Shown here: in pieces, positions 7,367 to 15,700 of the stretch | How the letters are laid out: every line of letters begins with the position of its first letter | Position numbering within the stretch: the first letter of the stretch is position 1 | Origin: Capsulimonas sp039928515 | Lineage (GTDB): Bacteria > Armatimonadota > Armatimonadia > Armatimonadales > Capsulimonadaceae | Reading direction: 5' to 3' (one strand) | Assembly: GCF_039928515.1 (NCBI RefSeq) | Contig: NZ_JBDSSZ010000272.1 | Length of the DNA stretch: 29,490 nt | Made by a program: the position numbers and the translations under genes | Notes under the pieces: model-generated | What the model saw: only the letters and a program-made list of their open reading frames with translations | What the model was told of the DNA's origin: nothing | The model's database searches: none

Positions 7367-9589
7367 ATGAAGCACAAGCAAATTTCTGTCTTTCCCTTAC
7401 TGATCGTGACGTCCTGTCTCGCCAACTCCTCCGCTTCCGCAGGGGCTGCGGCGCTTGCGCCGAGCGCTGCGGGGCTGACTGTTTCCGTCGACGAGTCGAC
7501 CGGCGCTTACACCGTTGGCGCTTCCAAACAAGGCTGGACCTTTGGCGGGACAGTCGGTGAGCGGTTGTCCCAGGTCGCGACGGGCAAAGGGCGGGACAAG
7601 TGGGGCGCCTATCAGGAAGTCACATTCCGGTGGGGCTCGGCGACCAAATGGTCGGGAAGCATCCGCAGCTATGCGAGCCGCCCGCTGATGGCGTTCGCCG
7701 TTGGCGCGCCGGACGGGGCGAACGGCCCGACGCCGGATTTCCCAAACTTCACGACCTTCCCGCAAGCCTTGCATAATCTCAGCTTTGAAGACGGAGTCTT
7801 TAGCCCTCCGACATTCCGCTGGGCAAACAACGCTACCCCGTGGATCTTGTTCGACGACAAGGCGCACACCGCCGTGCTATCATCGGCGTCGGATTTCATC
7901 GTGTCTCAGATGCATGGCGACGGCAAGGTGTCGCTCGCCAGCGGGCTAAATCCGAAGCTTTCCAGCGTTCCCGCCGGTTTTACGCATCGCACCATCTTCG
8001 TAGTCGGACAAGGAGTGAACCAGACCACGCACGTCTGGGGCGACGCTCTGACCGACTGGAGCGGCAAACCCAAACCGACGGAAAACGATGACCTGATGAA
8101 CCGCTATTTCGGTTACTGGACCGATAATGGCGCGAATTACTACTACAATTACGATCGTGACAAGGGCTATACAGGGACGCTGCTCGCCGTCAATCAGCAC
8201 TATCAAGAAGCCGTCGTGCCCATTCACTATTTGCAGCTCGACAGCTGGTGGTATCAGAAATCCAAATATTCGCCCAGCGGAGAGCTTGGAAAGACGAAGA
8301 ACGCCAATCTTCCGGAAGGCACATGGAACGCTTACGGCGGAACGATGGACTATACCGCCGCCCCGGAGCTATTCCCGAACGGCCTCTCAGCGTTCCGCAA
8401 GGAGCTTGGTCTGCCTCTGACGGTTCACGCCCGATGGATCGATCCGAGCAGCTCCTATACGAAAGCGTACAAGATTTCGGGAGTGGCGGCGGTCGATCCC
8501 CGCTGGTGGGACGACCGGATGTCGTATCTCAAGGAGAACGGCGTCATTTGCTACGAACAGGACTGGCTGAACGAGATTTACAATAATTCACCGGAGATGG
8601 CCAGCACGCTGGAAGCCGGGCCGGCCTTTGCGGATAACATGGCCCGGTCCGCCAAAGAGAACAGCATGACGCTGCAGTACTGCATGGCGACCCCGCGTTT
8701 CTTTATGCAGGGCTCGAACTACCCGAACTTGACGACCATCCGCACCTCCGAGGATCGATTTGAGCGCGGCAAGTGGAATAAGTTCCTCTACACATCGATG
8801 CTCGCGGATTCCCTGCGCATGCGTCCCTGGGCCGACGTGTTTATGAGCACGGAGATGGGCAACCTGACGCTCGCCACGATGTCCGCCGGCCCGGTCGGGG
8901 TGGGGGATCTGATCGCCAAAGAATCGCGTGAGAACATTCTGACATCCGTGCGCGCTGACGGCGCGATCGTCAAACCCGACGCTCCGCTCACGCCCATCGA
9001 CTCGTCCATTCTCTCCGATGCGCGCGGCGAACATCATCCTCTGGTCGCCACGACCTACACGGACAACGGTGTGCGCACGAATTACGCCTTTGCTTATACG
9101 CGAAACGGCGATGCGCCGGATGTGACGTTTACGCCTGCTGAGCTTGGGGCGAAGGGCGACGTCTATCTTTACAATACGATCGACAAAGCCGGCAAGCGCC
9201 TCAAAGCTTCCGAAACCTACACGGACACTCTTGGAGAGCCTCGCTGGGCGACCTATGTGATCGCGCCCATCGGGCGTTCGGGAATCGCGCTTTTAGGGGA
9301 CGCCGGGAAGATCGTCCCGACCGGCCGCCGTCGGCTTCCTTCGATCAAGGATGAGAATGGCCGCCTGACCGTCACCGTGGCGATGGCGCCGGGCGAGCAG
9401 TCCGTGACCTTGCAGGGATACGCTGCGTTCGCTCCCACTGTCACGGCGGCGAACGGCTCCGCGTCGCCGATCTCATACGATGCAGCCACCGGCCTCTTTA
9501 CCACGGTGATCAATCCCGCCACGGATGTGCGTCTCGAAAAACAAGATGGCGATCCGGTCCATCTTGTGACAGTAACGTTTACAAAATAG
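7367..9589 (+). CDS. Secreted glycoside hydrolase, GH36/raffinose-synthase-like (clan GH-D)
   Basis: A 740-residue exported protein. The N-terminus has a hydrophobic segment; cleavage near SASA (25) or lipid attachment at Cys17 (VTSC, a poor lipobox) are both possible. A beta-sandwich-like N-domain (about 35-235) precedes a (beta/alpha)8 barrel. Barrel motifs fit clan GH-D: LQLDSWW with Asp292, CYEQDW with Asp399 as likely nucleophile, and TIRTSED with Arg459/Asp463 matching the RxxxD acid/base motif. AGPVGVGD followed by VRADGAIVKPDAPL resembles raffinose synthase and alkaline alpha-galactosidases. A C-terminal beta domain follows from about 560. The likely activity is on alpha-galactosides or a related alpha-linkage, but this subgroup is uncharacterised and the exact substrate cannot be read from sequence. 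It has its own promoter and is divergent from the SGNH hydrolases. Confidence 0.75.
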   Translation: MKHKQISVFPLLIVTSCLANSSASAGAAALAPSAAGLTVSVDESTGAYTVGASKQGWTFGGTVGERLSQVATGKGRDKWGAYQEVTFRWGSATKWSGSIRSYASRPLMAFAVGAPDGANGPTPDFPNFTTFPQALHNLSFEDGVFSPPTFRWANNATPWILFDDKAHTAVLSSASDFIVSQMHGDGKVSLASGLNPKLSSVPAGFTHRTIFVVGQGVNQTTHVWGDALTDWSGKPKPTENDDLMNRYFGYWTDNGANYYYNYDRDKGYTGTLLAVNQHYQEAVVPIHYLQLDSWWYQKSKYSPSGELGKTKNANLPEGTWNAYGGTMDYTAAPELFPNGLSAFRKELGLPLTVHARWIDPSSSYTKAYKISGVAAVDPRWWDDRMSYLKENGVICYEQDWLNEIYNNSPEMASTLEAGPAFADNMARSAKENSMTLQYCMATPRFFMQGSNYPNLTTIRTSEDRFERGKWNKFLYTSMLADSLRMRPWADVFMSTEMGNLTLATMSAGPVGVGDLIAKESRENILTSVRADGAIVKPDAPLTPIDSSILSDARGEHHPLVATTYTDNGVRTNYAFAYTRNGDAPDVTFTPAELGAKGDVYLYNTIDKAGKRLKASETYTDTLGEPRWATYVIAPIGRSGIALLGDAGKIVPTGRRRLPSIKDENGRLTVTVAMAPGEQSVTLQGYAAFAPTVTAANGSASPISYDAATGLFTTVINPATDVRLEKQDGDPVHLVTVTFTK

Positions 9590-9622
9590 GAACTGCGGCT
9601 GTTTGCGTCGACGCGAGGAACA

Positions 9623-9766
9623 ATGATGTCCATCAAGCTGAACGCTCCCGGCGCGCGGAGCGCTTCCTCCGACTGCGGCGCCCCCATCGGGCGCTGTCGG
9701 TGGACCATCTGGGCGCTGCTGGTGGTGCACTCGATCAATCCGAAACTGGAGCCGGTGAAGTTGTAG
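9623..9766 (+). CDS. Possible 47-residue small ORF ending at a palindromic element
   Basis: Two successive ATG codons (9623, 9626) follow GAGGA with a suitable gap, and an open frame of 47 codons ends in the TAG at 9764-9766. The peptide has a short hydrophobic stretch (WTIWALLVV) and no recognised family. The stop codon coincides with the outer end of a palindromic repeat, as for the genes at 17760 and 17898. It may be a real small protein, a truncated gene remnant, or chance in GC-rich DNA. Confidence 0.28.
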   Translation: MMSIKLNAPGARSASSDCGAPIGRCRWTIWALLVVHSINPKLEPVKL

Positions 9767-9903
9767 ATTCGGCCCCCTGCCCCCAATCCTGGGGAGGAGC
9801 AGATGCCCCCCGTCCCCCACAAGGGGTGTAACCATAAAATCGATTACGTGATGGATTTGCCACGTAGACGACAATGGGCGCTTACCCCTTTGGGGGCCGA
9901 ATC
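9764..9903. repeat. GC-rich palindromic intergenic element, degenerate copy
   Basis: The outer 12 bases form a perfect inverted repeat: GATTCGGCCCCC (9766-9777) and GGGGGCCGAATC (9892-9903). The left side continues with a segment nearly identical to the arm of the element at 17758-17900 (CCCCCAATCCTGGGG). The interior differs from that copy. The element fills most of the gap before the GH2 gene at 9930. Confidence 0.7.
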
Positions 9904-9929
9904 CCGATGACATCGAAAGAGAATAGAAA

Positions 9930-12647
9930 TTGACGATTTTCGACAAGCTTCGTCTGTGCTGCTCGCTGATTTTCTTGGTAACAGGAACCGCCTCCCACGC
10001 GGCCCCCAAGCCCGACATATACGGTGCTTATCCTGAGCGTCCAGTCATCTCTCTCGCTTCGCAGTCCTCCCCAAATAGCCCTGGCCAGTGGCGCATGGTT
10101 CAGGTCGACAAGGCGCAGGCGGATGGCGCCCAAATCTCGCAGCCTGGCTTCGCAACGCAGGCATGGGCGAAGGCGATCGTACCGGGGACGGTGCTGAATA
10201 GCCTGGTCGCGAATGGCGTTTATCCCGAGCCGTATTATGGGCTGAACAACGCGCACGAGCAAAAACTGATCCCCGATATTTCCGAGGCGGGCACGCCGTT
10301 TTACACCTACTGGTTCCGGAGGGAGTTTGCCGCGCCCGCGTCTTATCAAGGACGGCGCGTGTGGATGCAGTTCGATGGGATCAATTACCGGGCGGAAATC
10401 TGGCTGAACGGCCATTCGATTGGGACAATGGCGGGGATGTTCCAGCGTGACGTGTTCGATGTCACGGACGCCGTTAGGCCCGGCGGGATGAACGCGCTGG
10501 CGGTGCTGGTGAGGCCCATCGACACGCCCAATGGATTTCGGGCCAAAAGCGACAAGCCTCGCGCCGCCGGGGAGAACCGCAATGGCGCCGATGGAACGAT
10601 CGGCCAGTATACGACCATGCTGATGACCGCCGGCTGGGACTTCACATTCCCCGATGGCGTTCGGGATCGCAACACGGGCATCTGGCGCGACGTCAAATTG
10701 TTCTCGACGCGGGCGATTGCTCTGCGTAATCCCTTTGTCAAGACGACCCTGCCACTGCCGAGCACAGACACGTCGCGCGAGCAAATCTCGGTGGAGATGG
10801 TCAACGCGACGGATCACGTGCAGGACGGTGTGCTGTCGGCGGCCGTGAAACAGGCCAAAGTGTCCGTGGAGAAGCGCGTGACACTGCAAGCCGGGGAGAC
10901 GCGTGTGGTGAGGCTGACGCCGGAGGAGTTCGGCGCGCTGACGTTGCAAAAGCCGCGTCTCTGGTGGCCGTTCAATAAGGGTGAGCAATATCTTTACAAT
11001 CTCAGTCTGGAAGTGAAGGTCGGAGGCAAGATTTCGGATCATTTGGAAACGCGCTTCGGCGTACGCGAGGTCCATAGCGATCAGAATACGCCGGACAAGA
11101 GCCGCGTCTTCTACGTCAACGGCAAGCGGATTTTTATGCACGGCGCCAACTGGATTCCCGAGGCCATGTGCCGGGGCTCCGAAGAGAGAACCGCCGCCGA
11201 ACTGCGCTACACGCGGCAGGCCGGCGTGAACCTTCTGCGCTTTTGGGCGGGAGGCGTTACTGAATCCGATCAGTTCTTCGATCTCTGCGACCAGCTTGGC
11301 ATTTTGGTCTGGACCGAGTTCTGGCAGTCGGGTGATACGCAGCTTCCCATAGACAAGGAGCTTTACAGGGCGAACGTGACGGACACTGTCGAGCGCATCC
11401 GGAACCATGCGAGCCTTGCGTATTATGTCTCCGCCAACGAGCGCAACGCGACGAGTATCGTTCCGATCAAAGACATTCTGGACACGCTGGACGATACGCA
11501 CGGATGGCAGTCTGGATCTGAGACCGATGGAATTCACGACGGCAGCCCTTACCAATCCGTCAACCCGATGTTCTACTACGAAGATACGGGATCGCCGCGT
11601 GGAAGCCGGATCAACGGATTCTGCCCCGAGTATGGTGCGCCGATCCTGCCGACCATCGATAGCCTGCGCGAAATGATGGCCCCCAAAGATCTCTGGCCCA
11701 TCAATAAGACCGTGTGGGATTATTTGGACGGCGGCGGCTTTCATCTGATGACGACGGATTACAAACGCGCCGTCGAGCAGTATGGCCCGAGCGACAGCAT
11801 TGAGGATTACGCGTGGAAGTCGCAAATGTTCGGCGCGCTGTCGTACCGGGCGATCTGGGAGAACTGGAACGCGAACCGATTTGAATATGGCGATCGCTTC
11901 TCGACGGGACTTCTCTTCTGGTATCTGAACAGCCCCAATCGTCAGGTCTGCGGGCGTATGTGGGACTGGTCGCTGGAACCGACGGCGGCGCTCTACTTCA
12001 GTCAGAATGCGCACGAACCGCTGCACGCCCAATACGACTTCTTGAAGGACACTATCTCGGTCAACAACGAATACGTCCGCGCCTTTCCAGGCTATCACTT
12101 GACGGCGCGCATCCTCAATCTTGATATGACCGAAGTCTATCGCAAAACAGTCCCAATTGATGTGCCCGCTGACCGTCTCATGCACGACATTCTCAAAGTC
12201 GATATTCCCGCGAATGTCTCCCCTGTCCACTTCATTCGATTGGACATCGCCGACGCCACGGGCAAGCCCGTGGCCCAGACCTTCTACTGGCGGTCCAATC
12301 ACGCCTATACGCCTGGACGTACTCTGACCGGCCCCGAGTACGAAGGCTTCCAAGACCTGAACACATTGCCCAAAGTCAAGCTGAACATAACGGTGACTCC
12401 GTCGCGCTCCTCTGGAGCGAACTTGGACACCGTGCGCATCGCCAACCCCTCGAAGAGCCTCGCTTTTATGGTCTGGGTCCGTTTGCAGGACGCCGCCACG
12501 GCCAAGCCGGTTCGCCCGGCCTTCTACAGCGACAACTTCATCTCGCTTTTACCCGGGGAAACTCGGACGATCCGTGTTGAGTATTCGGGAGCCATTGACT
12601 CTCAGCGAACGAAACTGAAAGTAGATGGGTGGAATGTGAAAGAGTGA
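9930..12647 (+). CDS. Secreted GH2 exo-beta-D-glucosaminidase/beta-mannosidase-like enzyme
   Basis: A 905-residue protein with a signal peptide ending at SHA (24). The start is TTG at 9930: an in-frame TAG lies at 9924 and the leader peptide begins immediately, so no longer form is possible. Domain order is that of GH2: jelly-roll sugar-binding domain (about 75-260, with WMQFDGINYRAEIWLNG), Ig-like domain (about 265-380), catalytic barrel (about 385-700) and C-terminal beta domains. The catalytic pair is visible: acid/base Glu504 in SANE and nucleophile Glu567 in FCPEYG. RFWAGG and LVWTEFWQSGD resemble exo-beta-glucosaminidases (CsxA type) and beta-mannosidases more than LacZ. Family membership is firm; the choice between glucosaminide, mannoside or another beta-linked sugar is not. 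No terminator precedes the next gene, but LacZ has its own promoter. Confidence 0.85.
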   Translation: MTIFDKLRLCCSLIFLVTGTASHAAPKPDIYGAYPERPVISLASQSSPNSPGQWRMVQVDKAQADGAQISQPGFATQAWAKAIVPGTVLNSLVANGVYPEPYYGLNNAHEQKLIPDISEAGTPFYTYWFRREFAAPASYQGRRVWMQFDGINYRAEIWLNGHSIGTMAGMFQRDVFDVTDAVRPGGMNALAVLVRPIDTPNGFRAKSDKPRAAGENRNGADGTIGQYTTMLMTAGWDFTFPDGVRDRNTGIWRDVKLFSTRAIALRNPFVKTTLPLPSTDTSREQISVEMVNATDHVQDGVLSAAVKQAKVSVEKRVTLQAGETRVVRLTPEEFGALTLQKPRLWWPFNKGEQYLYNLSLEVKVGGKISDHLETRFGVREVHSDQNTPDKSRVFYVNGKRIFMHGANWIPEAMCRGSEERTAAELRYTRQAGVNLLRFWAGGVTESDQFFDLCDQLGILVWTEFWQSGDTQLPIDKELYRANVTDTVERIRNHASLAYYVSANERNATSIVPIKDILDTLDDTHGWQSGSETDGIHDGSPYQSVNPMFYYEDTGSPRGSRINGFCPEYGAPILPTIDSLREMMAPKDLWPINKTVWDYLDGGGFHLMTTDYKRAVEQYGPSDSIEDYAWKSQMFGALSYRAIWENWNANRFEYGDRFSTGLLFWYLNSPNRQVCGRMWDWSLEPTAALYFSQNAHEPLHAQYDFLKDTISVNNEYVRAFPGYHLTARILNLDMTEVYRKTVPIDVPADRLMHDILKVDIPANVSPVHFIRLDIADATGKPVAQTFYWRSNHAYTPGRTLTGPEYEGFQDLNTLPKVKLNITVTPSRSSGANLDTVRIANPSKSLAFMVWVRLQDAATAKPVRPAFYSDNFISLLPGETRTIRVEYSGAIDSQRTKLKVDGWNVKE

Positions 12648-12670
12648 GATGGATCCAGAATTTGTTTTTC

Positions 12671-12699
12671 TTGACAATTGGTTCCATTCATAATATAAT
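12671..12699 (+). promoter_or_regulatory. Perfect-consensus sigma-70 promoter of the LacZ-type gene
   Basis: TTGACA (12671-12676) and TATAAT (12694-12699) are separated by exactly 17 bases. The leader to the ATG at 12796 is about 90 bases. Confidence 0.88.
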
Positions 12700-12707
12700 G
12701 GTCCCAA
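12678..12707. promoter_or_regulatory. Palindromic operator overlapping the LacZ promoter
   Basis: TTGGTTCCATT (12678-12688) and AATGGTCCCAA (12697-12707) are inverted repeats matching at 9 of 11 positions around an 8-base centre. They cover the spacer and the -10 box, a position expected for a repressor. The left arm contains TTGGTTCCAT, found exactly (reverse strand) at 7291-7300 near the GH36-like promoter. One of the AraR-like regulators is the obvious candidate, by inference. Confidence 0.6.
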
Positions 12708-12795
12708 TATTAGTGCAGCCGTCAATCTGCGAAACATTTCAACTCTTTCGAAGTCAATACTCGCAATAGCAGCACAGCCACTCCAAGGACAACCG

Positions 12796-15700
12796 ATGAA
12801 GCCTACCCTCTTACTGCTGGCCGCCTGCGCGGTCAGTCCGCTCGCCGCGTATGCGGCCGACGCTCCCTTGCCTCCCGAGATCGAGAACGAGCAAATCCTT
12901 GGGATCAATAAAGAGCCCTGGCACGCCACGCTCATGCCGTACGCCGATCTGAAAGAAGCGCTTGTCGCCAAGCGTCATCAGTCGAGCTATGCGCGCTCGC
13001 TGAATGGGGATTGGAAGTTCAACTGGGTGCGCCGGCCGGAGTTTCGCCCGGTGGACTTCTACAAGACCACATACGATGTCAGCCATTGGAAGACCATCTC
13101 GGTTCCGTCAAACTGGCAGATCCAGGGGTATGGCACGCCGATCTACACCAACTTTACTTATCCCTTTAAGCCTGATTGGCCGCGCGTGATGGGCGAACCG
13201 CCGAAGGACTGGACGGCGTACAACGAACGCAACCCGGTCGGCAGCTACCGTCGCACGTTCAGCGTTCCGGCGCAGTGGGACGGCCGTAAAGTCTTTCTGA
13301 CCTTCGATGGAGTGGACTCGGCTTTTTATCTCTGGGTCAACGGCAAGAAGGTCGGCTACTCGCTGAACTCCCGCAACGCGGCGGAGTTCAACATCACGCC
13401 GTATCTCAATCGCAATGCGCCGAACACCCTGGCGGTAGAAGTTTACCAATACAGCTCAGGCTCATACCTGGAAGACCAGGACATGTGGCGGCTTTCTGGG
13501 ATCTTCCGAAATGTGACGCTGTGGTCCGCGCCGACGGTGCATCTGCGCGATTTCAAAATCGTCACCGATCTGGATTCACAGTATAAAAACGCGGCCCTGA
13601 AAGTCGCTGCGAAGGTTCATAACTATGGATCCGCGCCGGCCGCGCCGCGCGCCGTCGCTGTCACATTGTATGATGCGGCCGGCAAGCCCGTGCCGGGAGC
13701 GCGCGCCGTCGTCTCCATGCCCGCGATTGCGGCGAATGGCGAAGCGAACGTTTCGGTTTCGATCCCCGTCACGAACCCGCGGAAGTGGACCGCCGAAACG
13801 CCGAACCTTTACACCACGGTGATCGCGCTGCAAAGCGGCGCTGCCGCGCAGGAGCTTATCTCCTCGAAGACGGGATTCCGGGAGATCGAGATCAAGGGGC
13901 GGCTTTTCGAGATCAACGGCGTGCCGATCAAACTCAAGGGCGCGAACCGTCACGAGAACGGGCCGGACACCGGGCACTATGTGACCGAAGCGAGCATGAT
14001 CAGAGACATCGAGCTGCTCAAGCAGTCGAACTGTAACCATGACCGCACCTGCCACTACACCGACGATCCGCGCTGGTATGAATTGTGCGATCAGTACGGT
14101 CTCTATCTGGTGGCCGAGGCGAATGTTGAGTGCCATGGCTACATGGGTGTCCTGGACCGTGAGCCGCGCTATGAGAAGGCGATCGTGGACCGGAATGTCG
14201 CCAATGTCGAGAACATGAAGAACCACCCCTCCGTGGTGATCTGGTCGCTCGGCAACGAGTGCGGCGGCGGCTCGAACTTCCGGTCGGCGCTGGCGACGAT
14301 CAAGGCGATCGATCCGACCCGGCCGACCCATTACGAACCCTTCGGCGCCGGCGCAAACAATCCCGCCGGCATCGACAGCCACATGTACACAAACCCGGAA
14401 TCCACGGAGCAGATTGCCAAAGACCCTTCGTACACCAAGCCGTTTTATCTCTGCGAGTACGCCCACGCGATGTTCAACTCCATGGGCTCCGTCGGCGATT
14501 ACAACGACGTGTTTGACAAGTACCCCTCGCTGCTGGGCGGCGCGATCTGGGAGTGGGAGGACCAGGGTCTCTGGAACCGCCGCGATCCCAAGCATCAATA
14601 TCTGGCCTACGGCGGTGGCTTCGGCGACAAGCCAAACGACCAGTACTTCATTCACAAGGGCGTCATTTTCTCAGACCGCACCCCCAAGCCGCACTTTCCG
14701 GAGCTGAAGCGGGCCTACCAGTGGATCGGCATGGAGGCCGAGAACCTGCCCGGCGGCAAGGTCAAGATCAAGAACAAGTACTCTTTCACGAACTTGAACA
14801 AGTTCGTGGGGACCTGGACGATCACCGAAGACGGATCGCGTATCGGCGGCGGTAAGCTTCCGACGGTCAATCTCAAGCCCGGAGCCGAGGGTACGCTGCA
14901 ATTGCCGCTGGTGAAGCTCTCGCCCAAACCCGGCGCAACTTATCTGATGAATGTCGCGTTCGCGCTGGCGAAAAACGAACTGTGGGCCAAGGCGGGTTAT
15001 GAAGTCGCCAACGCTCAGTTCCCGATCCTCGCCGCGCAGGAGCCGGCGCCGCAGGTGGCGGCGAACACTCTGGAAGCGCTGAAGCTGACTGACACGGATG
15101 ACCAAATCGCCGTCGCCGGCGATGGGTTCGCTGTGAACTTCGATCGAACGACGGGAACGCTGTCCAGCTTCAAGATGGCGGGAGTTGAACTGCTCGCGTC
15201 CGATGGCGGCCCGAAGCTGCATCTGTGGCGTCAGCAGCACCGCAACGACGACAACTGGGCCGCGCGCGGCTGGGAGTCGGCGGGATTAAAGCATCTGAAA
15301 ACCAGGGTGCTCGGGATGACGGCGAAACAAGTCGCGCCCGGCGCCGTACGCATCGTCTCAACCGTGCACTACACCGGAGACGATTTCTCCGTCACGCACA
15401 CCGCGAGCTACACCGTCTACGGCAATGGTTACATCACCGTGGACAACGCCGTGTCGCCACAGGGACGCAAGATCACCCTGGCGCGGATCGGCGTGCGAAT
15501 GCTTCTGAATAAGAGCATGGATTCCCTGGATTATCTGGCGCGTGGTCCGATGGAGAACTACTCTGACCGCAAGCGCGGCTCGGATATCGGCCGCTACGCA
15601 AGCTCCGTCGTCGACCAGATGACCCCGTACTCCAAACCCATGGACTGCGGCAATCATGAGGACGCCCGCTGGCTGATGCTCGGTGGCGCACACTTCCCCA

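Noticed and set aside
9882..12353. An 823-codon open frame on the minus strand opposite the GH2 gene
   Set aside because: The protein is low-complexity (Arg, Val, His, Asp-rich) with no domain. The opposite strand has complete GH2 domains and catalytic residues, so this is a shadow caused by GC-rich codon use.
13576..14655. A 359-codon minus-strand frame inside the LacZ gene
   Set aside because: It mirrors the most conserved catalytic part of LacZ and has no recognisable content.
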